Under the pieces are notes generated by a model. It was not told the DNA's origin. It saw nothing but the letters and a program-made list of their open reading frames with translations, and made no database searches. Shown piece by piece: positions 1 through 5,457 of a stretch of DNA of 6,802 bases. Position 1 is the stretch's first letter. Each line of letters begins with the position of its first letter. Source of the stretch: Pseudomonadota bacterium (lineage in GTDB: Bacteria; Pseudomonadota; Alphaproteobacteria; Rhizobiales; Rhizobiaceae); NCBI GenBank assembly GCA_023451915.1, contig JAEXXS010000011.1:1-6802 (forward strand), in the 5' to 3' direction. A program made the translations under genes and the position numbers.

Positions 1-674
1 GCCTTGCGCGTCAGGCCCTTGGCGCGCGCAGTCCGCACGAAATCCTCACCCAAAGTTTCGATGACGGCGGAGCGCGTCACGCGAGCCAGGATGGCGGCAA
101 GCGGCAGCGCCAGCGCCAATGCGGGCAGAAACAGCGAGCGGATTCCGTTCCAGAAGCCGCCTTCCCAGCCCGCAAAGCCCGAGGCCGGAAACCAGCCGAG
201 CTGCAAGGCGAACAGCAGGATCAAAAGCAGGCCAAGCCAGAAATTCGGGATGGCGACGCCGACCTGGGCCACGCCCATGGAGACCACGTCGCCGGTCTTG
301 CCCCGTTTGGACGCCGCATAGACACCAACCGGAATGGCGACCGCGACCGACAGCACCATGGACAAAAGCGCCAGCGGCAGCGTGACCATGATGCGCGGTC
401 CGAGCAACTCGCTGATCGGCACGGAATAGGTATAGCTCGTGCCGAAATCGCCTTTGAGAAAGCCGCCGATCCATGTGAGATAGCGCCACCAGATCGGCTG
501 GTCGAGGCCGAGCTGGGTATGCAGCGCGGCCAGCGTTTCAGGCTGCGCATTGATGCCAAGGATCACCGCTGCCGGATCGCCCGGCAGCACCTGCATCAGC
601 AGAAAGACGATGACGGAAGCCGCAAGCGTCGTCAGCAAGAGCGAGACTAACCGCCCGGATATGTAAGCCAGCAA
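1..674 (-). CDS. ABC transporter permease, DppB/OppB family (partial, C-terminus beyond window)
   Basis: Inner-membrane permease of a peptide/nickel-class ABC importer, one of the usual two membrane subunits. The 224 visible residues open with the family's N-terminal pattern: a first membrane helix at about residues 9-30 ending in VLPGDPA (29-35), then a periplasmic segment containing GDFGTS (75-80). Further hydrophobic helices lie at about 95-121, 130-160 and 181-199. The cytoplasmic EAA loop that contacts the ATPase is at about 206-221 (ETLGEDFVRTARAKGL). Family members are usually 300-340 residues, so about a third is missing, at the window edge rather than by mutation. The TTG start at 674 is chosen because a near-perfect Shine-Dalgarno lies 5 nt upstream and the family N-terminus begins there. 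It follows the binding-protein gene after a structured 134-nt gap. The second permease and ATPases are expected beyond position 1. The family call is firm; the transported compound is unknown. Confidence 0.93.
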   Translation of the reverse strand, partial: MLAYISGRLVSLLLTTLAASVIVFLLMQVLPGDPAAVILGINAQPETLAALHTQLGLDQPIWWRYLTWIGGFLKGDFGTSYTYSVPISELLGPRIMVTLPLALLSMVLSVAVAIPVGVYAASKRGKTGDVVSMGVAQVGVAIPNFWLGLLLILLFALQLGWFPASGFAGWEGGFWNGIRSLFLPALALALPLAAILARVTRSAVIETLGEDFVRTARAKGLTRK

Positions 675-679
675 AGCGA

Positions 680-686
680 CCTCCTT
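680..686 (-). promoter_or_regulatory. Ribosome binding site deciding the TTG start of the permease
   Basis: On the minus strand the sequence AAGGAGG ends 5 nt before the TTG at 674-672. It is the strongest Shine-Dalgarno match in the window and supports a TTG start for the permease. Its first base overlaps the last base of the stem-loop at 686-710, so folding of that hairpin could affect access to the site. Confidence 0.75.
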
Positions 687-710
687 GGAAAGATGGGTTC
701 CCACTTTCCA
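686..710 (-). repeat. Short palindromic element next to the permease RBS
   Basis: The arms TGGAAAG (686-692) and CTTTCCA (704-710) pair perfectly. Inside them TGGG (694-697) and CCCA (700-703) pair around TT, with only A693 unpaired, giving 11 base pairs in 25 nt. The 14-nt core GGTTCCCACTTTCC (696-709) recurs exactly at 3107-3120 in the longer palindrome between the aldehyde dehydrogenase and SDR genes. The two may be members of one dispersed intergenic repeat family (inference). Confidence 0.6.
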
Positions 711-721
711 CATTCCAACCC

Positions 722-760
722 GTCGCACGCCCTCCCCTTAATCTTTATGGAGCGCACGAC
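722..760 (-). other. Predicted mRNA stem-loop with G-U pairs
   Basis: In the minus-strand transcript, bases 760 down to 750 can pair with 722 up to 732, giving 11 consecutive base pairs around a 17-nt loop (749-733). Three of the pairs are G-U (756/726, 755/727, 751/731). These become A-C mismatches in the plus-strand RNA, so the stem is specific to the sense strand. There is no U-run after it, so it is not an intrinsic terminator. It is the middle of three stem-loops between the binding-protein and permease genes. Pairing was worked out by eye and no folding energy was computed. Confidence 0.45.
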
Positions 761-774
761 CATTCGTGTTGTCT

Positions 775-804
775 TCCGCCCCTTTGCCGAAGCGCGGGGG
801 CGGA
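775..804 (-). other. GC-rich stem-loop just after the binding-protein stop codon
   Basis: TCCGCCCC (775-782) and GGGGCGGA (797-804) form a perfect 8-bp, almost all-GC stem with a 14-nt loop, starting 5 nt after the stop codon of the binding-protein gene (811-809). On the minus strand no U-run follows, so it is not a classical Rho-independent terminator in the direction of transcription. On the plus strand a short TTTT follows at 807-810, but no plus-strand gene leads into it. In ABC importer operons, hairpins placed after the binding-protein gene commonly protect that part of the mRNA from 3' decay and raise its level over the permease. That role is an inference here. Confidence 0.6.
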
Positions 805-808
805 GGTT

Positions 809-2287
809 TTAATCGGCCCAGTAAGCCTTTGTCAGATCATCAGCCGGGATGGGCATGTTCTTCCACAGACCCTTGACGTTTTTGTTCCAGACGCCGATTT
901 TCGGCAGCGCATAGAGGAAGATATTCGGCTCGTCGGCGGAAAGCTTTTCCTGCAATTTCTTGACGAGTTCCAGCTGTTCCTCGTCGCTGCCAGCCTCGGC
1001 ATAAGACTTGTAGAGCGCCTTATAATCCGGGTTGTTATAGTTGAAGTAGTACTTGTCGCGCGCATAGATATCGAGATCGCGCGCTTCGGTATGGGCGATG
1101 ATCGTCGCATCGAAATCCGACCGTTTGAACACCTGATCCAGCCATTGCGCAAACTCGATCGGCACGAGATTGACCTGAATGCCGACCTCGGCCAGCATCG
1201 CCGCGATGATCTCGCCGCCGCGACGCGCATAGGCCGGTGGCGGAAGCGTGATGGTGATCGACGTGCCTGCCGGAACACCAGCCTCTTCCAGAAGCTGCTT
1301 GGCCTTGGCCGGGTCATACGGATAGGTCTGCGAAAGATCGACATAGCCCGGATCAACCGGCGAATAATGCGAACCGATTGGCGTACCGAAGCCCGAATAG
1401 GTGCCTTCGATCAGCGCCTTGCTGTCGATGGCATGGGCCAGCGCCTGCCGCACTTTCACATTGTCGAAAGGCGCCTTCGCATTGTTCAGCGACAAGAGAA
1501 CCTTGCCCGCCGTATCGCCCACTTCGACCTGCAGCTTGTCGTCGCTCTTGAAGCGGCTGATCAGCTCCGGGGCCTGGAACATCGGGAACACGTCAATGTC
1601 ACCGGCGAGGATCGCGGCAGCGGCAGCCGATGGATCGCTGACAAAACGGAAGGTGACGGCGGAGAGCTTTGCAGGCTCACCCCAGTAATCCGCATTGCGT
1701 TCCAGCTCGACGCGGTCGCCCTGCACCCAGCGCTTGAACTTGAACGGACCCGTGCCGACCGGCTTGGTCTTGTTCTCGCCAGCCGAATTCGGCGCAACCA
1801 TCACGGCGTCGCCCCAGCCCATATTGAACAGGAAGTTCGAGGTCGGGCGCTTCAGCGTGACAACGGCGGTCGCAGGGTCAGGACATTGCGTGCTTTCAAT
1901 CGGCGCAAACAGACCCTTCTGCGCATTGGTGGAATCCGGAGCGACGGCGCGCTCATAGGAGAATTTCACCACCGAGCAGTCGAACGGCGTGCCGTCGTGA
2001 AACTTCACGCCCTGACGCAGCTTGAACGTATAGGTCTTCTTGTCGTCGGAGACAGCCCAGGTTTCAGCCAGGAGCGGCTTCACCGTGCCGTCTTCGACAA
2101 TGCGCACAAGACCTTCATAGAGGTTGGCATAGGTAACCTGCCGGATACCGGCGGCGGCATTGGCGGTCGGGTCCAGACCCGGCGGCTCCAGCACTTCGCC
2201 GACCACCAGCGTGTCTTTCGCAAAAGCACCGTTGATCGATGCCAGCATCGCAGCCGTTATAAGTCCGGCTTTCAGTAAGTTTCCCAT
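809..2287 (-). CDS. Periplasmic solute-binding protein of a peptide/nickel-class ABC importer (SBP_bac_5)
   Basis: Captures the substrate in the periplasm and delivers it to the permease encoded next. The 492-residue protein starts at ATG 2287, with purine-rich AGGGG about 5 nt upstream. Residues 1-23 form a Sec signal peptide with probable cleavage after AFA (21-23). Family landmarks are YEGLV (57-61), the block from LLAETW (72-77) to GVKFHDGTPF (93-102), KPVGTGPF, and VRQALAHAID further on. Length is normal. The mature protein has exactly two cysteines, C104 and C135, which could form a disulphide. Dipeptide binders carry a GW..D..DP-type segment in the C-terminal part of lobe I. Here the matching region reads AHTEARDLDIYARDKYYF, so the ligand may not be an ordinary peptide (inference). 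The stop is followed by a GC hairpin. A longer reading frame begins at 2377 but overlaps the SDR gene and would bury the signal peptide. Confidence 0.93.
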   Translation of the reverse strand: MGNLLKAGLITAAMLASINGAFAKDTLVVGEVLEPPGLDPTANAAAGIRQVTYANLYEGLVRIVEDGTVKPLLAETWAVSDDKKTYTFKLRQGVKFHDGTPFDCSVVKFSYERAVAPDSTNAQKGLFAPIESTQCPDPATAVVTLKRPTSNFLFNMGWGDAVMVAPNSAGENKTKPVGTGPFKFKRWVQGDRVELERNADYWGEPAKLSAVTFRFVSDPSAAAAAILAGDIDVFPMFQAPELISRFKSDDKLQVEVGDTAGKVLLSLNNAKAPFDNVKVRQALAHAIDSKALIEGTYSGFGTPIGSHYSPVDPGYVDLSQTYPYDPAKAKQLLEEAGVPAGTSITITLPPPAYARRGGEIIAAMLAEVGIQVNLVPIEFAQWLDQVFKRSDFDATIIAHTEARDLDIYARDKYYFNYNNPDYKALYKSYAEAGSDEEQLELVKKLQEKLSADEPNIFLYALPKIGVWNKNVKGLWKNMPIPADDLTKAYWAD

Positions 2288-2310
2288 GGGTTCCCCTATC
2301 CCTCCAATTT

Positions 2311-3057
2311 TTAAATCGAACGCCCGCCATCCACGTCGAGCGCAACCCCGGTAATCATAGAGGCAGCGGGCGAGCAAAGGAAAGCCGCTGCTTCAGCCAG
2401 ATCATCAGGTTTCAACAGGCGGCCCATCGGGATGGAATCGCGGAACTTCTTGCGAATTTCTTCGGTGTCCTCACCCATGAACGTGGTGAGTAGCGGCGTT
2501 TCACCGGCAACCGGGTTCAGCGCCACAACGCGGATTTTCGACGGTGCCAATTCAATCGCGAGCGCTTTCGTCACCGAAACAACCCAGCCCTTGGTGGCGT
2601 TGTACCAGGCAAGGTTCGGACGCGGGCGACCAGCGCCCGTCGAAGCGACGTTCAGAATAACGCCTTCGCCATTCTTTTTCATGTGCGGAATGAGCTTGCG
2701 CGTCATCAGATAAACGCCGCGCACATTGACACCCAGAATGCGGTCGAACTCTTCCGGCTCCACCAGCTCGGCATTTTGCGGCTTGTGACCGATACCGGCA
2801 TTGTTGATCAGAATATCGACCTTGCCGAATTTCGACAAAGCCGCTTCCACCGCTGCATCGACATCGGCTTCCTTGGAAATATCTGCGGCCACGGCCAGCG
2901 CCGCATCGCCAATTTCGCCTGCGACGCGCTCAGCGCCTGCCTTGTCGCGGTCGACGATGACAACCTTTGCGCCGCCATCAGCAAAGCGCTTTGCCATGCC
3001 TTCGCCAAACCCCGAACCTGCTCCCGTGATGAGCGCGACCTTACCTTCAAGCGACAC
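2311..3057 (-). CDS. SDR-family NAD(H)-dependent oxidoreductase
   Basis: Classical short-chain dehydrogenase/reductase of 248 residues, cytoplasmic, oxidising or reducing an alcohol/carbonyl group. Visible motifs are the Rossmann cofactor loop TGAGSGFGEG (11-20), an acidic residue D36 at the end of the second strand that favours NAD(H) over NADP(H), NNAG (85-88), and the catalytic tetrad N111, S139, Y152 and K156 within YNATK. The C-terminal GVALDVDGG (237-245) is typical. The GTG start at 3057 is preferred because GGGAGA lies 6 nt upstream and the protein then begins two residues before the conserved EGKVALITG. An in-frame ATG at 3084 would add nine residues but lies at the edge of a palindromic repeat. 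The gene is 23 nt upstream of the binding-protein start, so the two are almost surely co-transcribed. Family resemblance to FabG and glucose 1-dehydrogenase annotations does not define the substrate. It may supply or consume the aldehyde handled by the upstream enzyme. Confidence 0.93.
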   Translation of the reverse strand: MSLEGKVALITGAGSGFGEGMAKRFADGGAKVVIVDRDKAGAERVAGEIGDAALAVAADISKEADVDAAVEAALSKFGKVDILINNAGIGHKPQNAELVEPEEFDRILGVNVRGVYLMTRKLIPHMKKNGEGVILNVASTGAGRPRPNLAWYNATKGWVVSVTKALAIELAPSKIRVVALNPVAGETPLLTTFMGEDTEEIRKKFRDSIPMGRLLKPDDLAEAAAFLCSPAASMITGVALDVDGGRSI

Positions 3058-3063
3058 TGCAAT

Positions 3064-3069
3064 TCTCCC
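3064..3069 (-). promoter_or_regulatory. Ribosome binding site deciding the GTG start of the SDR gene
   Basis: GGGAGA on the minus strand ends 6 nt before the GTG at 3057-3055. The alternative ATG at 3084 has no comparable purine-rich tract at the right distance, because its upstream sequence is the palindromic element. This supports the GTG start. Confidence 0.65.
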
Positions 3070-3085
3070 AAATGCTATTTTCATC

Positions 3086-3129
3086 GCATTTTCAGACGGG
3101 AAACCGGTTCCCACTTTCCCTGAAAATGC
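3086..3129. repeat. 44-nt palindromic intergenic element
   Basis: The outer arms GCATTTTCA (3086-3094) and TGAAAATGC (3121-3129) are perfect inverted repeats. Inside them GGGAAA (3098-3103) pairs with TTTCCC (3115-3120), leaving a GAC bulge (3095-3097) and an 11-nt loop (3104-3114), for 15 base pairs in total. The element fills most of the gap between the aldehyde dehydrogenase stop (3134) and the SDR start (3057). No U-run follows in either direction, so it is not an intrinsic terminator. It shares the 14-nt core GGTTCCCACTTTCC with the element at 686-710. Small palindromic repeats of this kind are common between genes in Brucella and related rhizobia; the membership of this one is inferred. 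Confidence 0.7.
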
Positions 3130-3133
3130 TGTT

Positions 3134-4606
3134 TCAGCCGTGATACACGGAAATCGTCTTCAGCGAGGCAAACCCGTAGAGCGCCTCAAAACCCTTCTCG
3201 CGACCATGGCCGGATTTCTTCACGCCGCCGAACGGCAGTTCGATGCCGCCGCCAGCGCCATAATTATTGATGAACACCTGCCCGGCATGGATGGCATGTG
3301 CGAGGCGGAACTGGCGTCCGCCATCATTGGTCCAGACGCCGCAGACGAGGCCGTATGAAGTCCCATTGGCAATCGCAATGGCTTCTTCTTCGGTATCGAA
3401 CGGCAGGATGACCTGCACCGGACCAAAGATTTCCTCCTGCGCCAGACGATGATCGGCAGGCACGTCGCGGATCAGCGTCGGCAACACATAGGCCCCGCCC
3501 TCCGGCGCATTCTCGGTCAGCACGCCTTCCGCGGCGATGGACAGTCCGCCTTCCTTGGCGAGTTCAAGATAGCTTTCGACAATCGCCTTCTGGCGCTGCG
3601 ACACGACCGGCCCAACCGACGGGTCAGCACTTGCCGGGCCAACTTTCAGTGCGCGGTAGCGTTCGCTCATGCGCGCGACGACATCTTCGTAAATGCTGCG
3701 CTCAACGAGAATGCGCGACGAGGCCGAGCAGGTCTGACCGGCATTTTGAATGCCCGCATTGACCAGAAATGGCAAAGCGCGGTCGAGATCGGCATCGGCG
3801 AAGACGATCTGCGGCGATTTTCCGCCAAGTTCCAGCGTCACCGGCACGGTGTTCTTCGCTGCTGCGGCCTGCACCGCTTCACCCGTGCGCACCGACCCCG
3901 TGAACGAGATGTGGTTGACATCGGGGTGCTCGGAAAGTGCGGCACCGGCCTCCGCGCCAAGCCCGGTGACGACATTGAGCGCGCCGACCGGCAGACCGGC
4001 CTTTTCGGCAATGCGGGCAAATTCGAGAATGGTCAGGCAGGCTTCTTCGGCAGGCTTGACCACGGCTGCATTGCCCATGGCCAGTGCTGCACCAAGGCTG
4101 CGGCCCAGAATCTGCATCGGATAGTTCCACGGAATGATGTGGCCCGTAACGCCATGCGGCTCATAGATCGACAGAACCGTAAAACCATTCTGATAGGGCA
4201 GCGTATCGCCATGCACCTTGTCGGCGGATGCGCCGTAGAATTCGAGATAACGGGCCAGCGCCACCACATCGGCGCGGGCCTGCGTGACCGGCTTGCCGAC
4301 ATCCTTCGATTCCAGATCGGTCAGGAGGTCGATATTCTTCAACACCTCTTCCGAAATGCGGTGCAGCACGCGGCCACGCTCGGTTGCGGTGAGCTTGCCC
4401 CAATCGCCCGAAAGCGCCTTGCGGGCTGCCGCCACAGCCTGATCGATATCGGCCTTTGTGCCGCGCGCAATCAGCGCCAGATCGCTGCCGTCGGAAGGAT
4501 TCTTGACGGTGATATGCTCGCCGCCAGCCGCATCCTGCCACTGACCGGCGATAAAATTGCCATAACGGAGCAAGCCCGCTCCTCCCGTCTGGTTCTCATG
4601 CTTCAT
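3134..4606 (-). CDS. NAD(P)-dependent aldehyde dehydrogenase
   Basis: Cytoplasmic enzyme of the aldehyde dehydrogenase superfamily that oxidises an aldehyde to its carboxylate with NAD(P)+. The 490-residue length is typical. Visible catalytic features are N161 in IIPWNYP (157-163), cofactor-binding K184 in VVKPAEE, the turn FTGSVRTG (235-242), general base E259 in LELGGKSP (258-265), and nucleophile C293 in NAGQTCS (288-294). The C-terminal ELPFGGVKKSGHGRE segment is also standard. Overall it resembles the betaine-aldehyde/aminobutyraldehyde group, but substrate residues cannot be assigned reliably by eye. The ATG at 4606 is chosen because GGGAG lies about 7 nt upstream; an ATG at 4612 sits too close to that site. 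The start lies inside the GntR gene, overlapping its end by 11 bp, so translation is probably coupled. The SDR gene follows after a 76-nt gap with a palindromic element. No inactivating change is seen. Confidence 0.95.
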   Translation of the reverse strand: MKHENQTGGAGLLRYGNFIAGQWQDAAGGEHITVKNPSDGSDLALIARGTKADIDQAVAAARKALSGDWGKLTATERGRVLHRISEEVLKNIDLLTDLESKDVGKPVTQARADVVALARYLEFYGASADKVHGDTLPYQNGFTVLSIYEPHGVTGHIIPWNYPMQILGRSLGAALAMGNAAVVKPAEEACLTILEFARIAEKAGLPVGALNVVTGLGAEAGAALSEHPDVNHISFTGSVRTGEAVQAAAAKNTVPVTLELGGKSPQIVFADADLDRALPFLVNAGIQNAGQTCSASSRILVERSIYEDVVARMSERYRALKVGPASADPSVGPVVSQRQKAIVESYLELAKEGGLSIAAEGVLTENAPEGGAYVLPTLIRDVPADHRLAQEEIFGPVQVILPFDTEEEAIAIANGTSYGLVCGVWTNDGGRQFRLAHAIHAGQVFINNYGAGGGIELPFGGVKKSGHGREKGFEALYGFASLKTISVYHG

Positions 4607-5276
4607 CTTCATTCTCCCGAAGAGGCTGTTCGGCCTCCAATCTTGCCGTGGTGGCGCGGATATGCGCCCGCGCCAGCCGTTCAGCCTGTTCGCCATCGCG
4701 CGCCGCAATGGCCTCAACAATGGCGCCATGTTCGCGGATCGCTTCGCGCGCACGGTCTACCGACAGCGAAAAGGACGGCGCGAAAACCTGCGATGTCATG
4801 CGCAACAGCGGCACGAAGGCAATTAGCGAGGCATTGCCCGCCGTGTTCATCACCGCCATATGAAAATCGACATTGGACTGGGTATAGGCCTTTGCGTCCC
4901 ACGGATCGACCACCGCCGACTGGCCCGCAACATGGGTCCGCAACCGCGCAATATCCGCGTCGCTCGCCCGCTCGGCGGCAAAGCGCGCAGCGACACCATC
5001 CAGCACTTCACGCACCGCATAGGCATCGATCAGACGGGTGAGATCGGCTGAAGCGACACGCACCCCCCGGCCTGGCAGATGGATGACCAGACCGTCGCGT
5101 TCCAGAACGCGCAGGGCTTCCCGCAAGGGTGTGCGGCTGATGCCGAATTCGGTGGCGATGTGCTCCTGTCGGAGGATCGCGCCCGGCGCATATACGCCCG
5201 CATAGATTCGCTCCCGAAGCGCCTCTGCCACTTCGTCCAGCAACCGGGTCTGACTACGCCATTCATATGCCGACAA
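4596..5276 (-). CDS. GntR-family transcriptional regulator, FadR/FCD subfamily
   Basis: Probable local regulator, 226 residues. Residues about 10-76 form the winged helix-turn-helix, with the recognition segment FGISRTPLREALRVLERDGL (44-63) and wing GRGVRV (69-74). Residues about 80-215 form the all-helical FCD ligand domain. Its usual metal/ligand histidines are visible: H139 in NVDFH, H183 in REHG and H205 in ARAH. The fourth position, often Asp, is N135 here. Start: a TTG at 5276, with GGGAGG 8 nt upstream and no in-frame ATG before the DNA-binding domain. Its 3' end overlaps the aldehyde dehydrogenase start by 11 bp, so it is the first gene of the catabolic operon. FCD regulators usually repress such operons until a small carboxylate or sugar acid binds; the effector here is unknown. 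A palindrome inside its own promoter suggests autoregulation. Confidence 0.95.
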   Translation of the reverse strand: MSAYEWRSQTRLLDEVAEALRERIYAGVYAPGAILRQEHIATEFGISRTPLREALRVLERDGLVIHLPGRGVRVASADLTRLIDAYAVREVLDGVAARFAAERASDADIARLRTHVAGQSAVVDPWDAKAYTQSNVDFHMAVMNTAGNASLIAFVPLLRMTSQVFAPSFSLSVDRAREAIREHGAIVEAIAARDGEQAERLARAHIRATTARLEAEQPLRENEDEA

Positions 5277-5284
5277 TCGAAAAG

Positions 5285-5290
5285 CCTCCC
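5285..5290 (-). promoter_or_regulatory. Ribosome binding site deciding the TTG start of the GntR gene
   Basis: GGGAGG on the minus strand lies 8 nt before the TTG at 5276-5274. No ATG or GTG in that frame lies closer to a purine-rich tract, so the TTG start is well supported. Confidence 0.7.
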
Positions 5291-5302
5291 AACTTTCCGC
5301 AA

Positions 5303-5330
5303 ACTATATCCTGGATACAAAATCGGTCAA
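5303..5330 (-). promoter_or_regulatory. Sigma-70-type promoter of the GntR-ALDH-SDR-transporter operon
   Basis: Reading the minus strand, TTGACC (5330-5325) matches the -35 consensus at five of six positions. After a 16-nt spacer, TATAGT (5308-5303) matches the -10 consensus at five of six. Transcription would begin near 5296, giving a leader of about 20 nt that still contains the GGGAGG ribosome site. No other comparable promoter is seen at the start of the downstream genes, so this one probably serves the whole cluster. Confidence 0.65.
5305..5319. promoter_or_regulatory. Candidate GntR operator inside the promoter
   Basis: TATCC (5307-5311) and GGATA (5313-5317) are perfect inverted repeats around T5312. 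The outer pair T5305/A5319 also matches, so the 15-mer TATATCCTGGATACA is a near-palindrome. It occupies the promoter spacer and overlaps the -10 box. FCD-type GntR proteins commonly bind short palindromes of this sort, such as TTGTATxCxxATACAA-like sites, and binding here would block RNA polymerase. The link to this regulator is inferred from position and symmetry. Confidence 0.6.
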
Positions 5331-5338
5331 TCCGAATT

Positions 5339-5400
5339 TCGACGACTTTTCTGAAAAGATTGCGACCTGTTGACGACTGATAATTTTGAGGGAGCATCCA
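5339..5400. other. Intergenic stretch with a palindrome and a direct repeat
   Basis: This part of the 181-nt gap between the LysR and GntR genes carries CTTTTC-T-GAAAAG (5346-5358), a perfect 13-nt palindrome. It also carries two copies of GACGACT (5341-5347 and 5372-5378) exactly 31 bp apart, or about three helical turns. Both lie upstream of the GntR promoter's -35 box. They could be sites for a second regulator, but no protein can be named and chance is possible for motifs this short. Confidence 0.3.
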
Positions 5401-5418
5401 GAAACTATGGATTATTTC

Positions 5419-5452
5419 AAAAGCCCCTCGTTGAGCTCCCGCTTCGGGCGCT
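5419..5452 (-). terminator. Possible weak terminator of the LysR gene
   Basis: Downstream of the LysR stop on the minus strand, the RNA can form a hairpin from AGCGCCCG and CGGGAGCT around AAG (5452-5434), seven pairs with one G-A mismatch. Alternatively it can form a five-pair AGCTC/GGGCT hairpin (5437-5422) running directly into UUUU (5422-5419). The second arrangement resembles an intrinsic terminator but has a weak stem and a short U-run. Termination here would separate the LysR gene from the GntR operon. Confidence 0.3.
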
Positions 5453-5457
5453 GATGG

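Noticed and set aside
647..763. 38-codon minus-strand open frame in the gap before the permease, overlapping its start
   Set aside because: No ribosome site before its ATG, unremarkable composition, and it overlaps the predicted mRNA stem-loops. A leader-peptide role cannot be supported.
775..810. Plus-strand intrinsic terminator formed by the GC hairpin and TTTT
   Set aside because: The hairpin is real, but no plus-strand gene reads into it and the T-run is only four bases. It is better read as a structure in the minus-strand transcript.
1091..2278. Long plus-strand open frame (395 codons) opposite the binding-protein gene
   Set aside because: It lies wholly antisense to a well-supported gene, shows Arg/His-rich shadow composition, has no recognisable domain, and is explained by GC-rich codon bias.
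2276..2300. Third copy of the palindromic element at the binding-protein start, sharing GGGAACCCAT with the minus strand of the element at 686-710
   Set aside because: Only about 10 nt match and there are no long arms. The match arises from the ribosome site plus the start codon, so it is probably chance.
3449..5041. 530-codon plus-strand open frame opposite the aldehyde dehydrogenase and GntR genes
   Set aside because: It spans two genuine minus-strand genes and its low-complexity Arg/His/Pro-rich product shows no domain. It is a shadow frame.
5407..5454. 15-codon plus-strand open frame (MDYFKSPSLSSRFGR) between the LysR and GntR genes
   Set aside because: A purine-rich tract lies about 12 nt upstream, too far for a good ribosome site. 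No promoter or downstream plus-strand gene exists, so chance is the better explanation.
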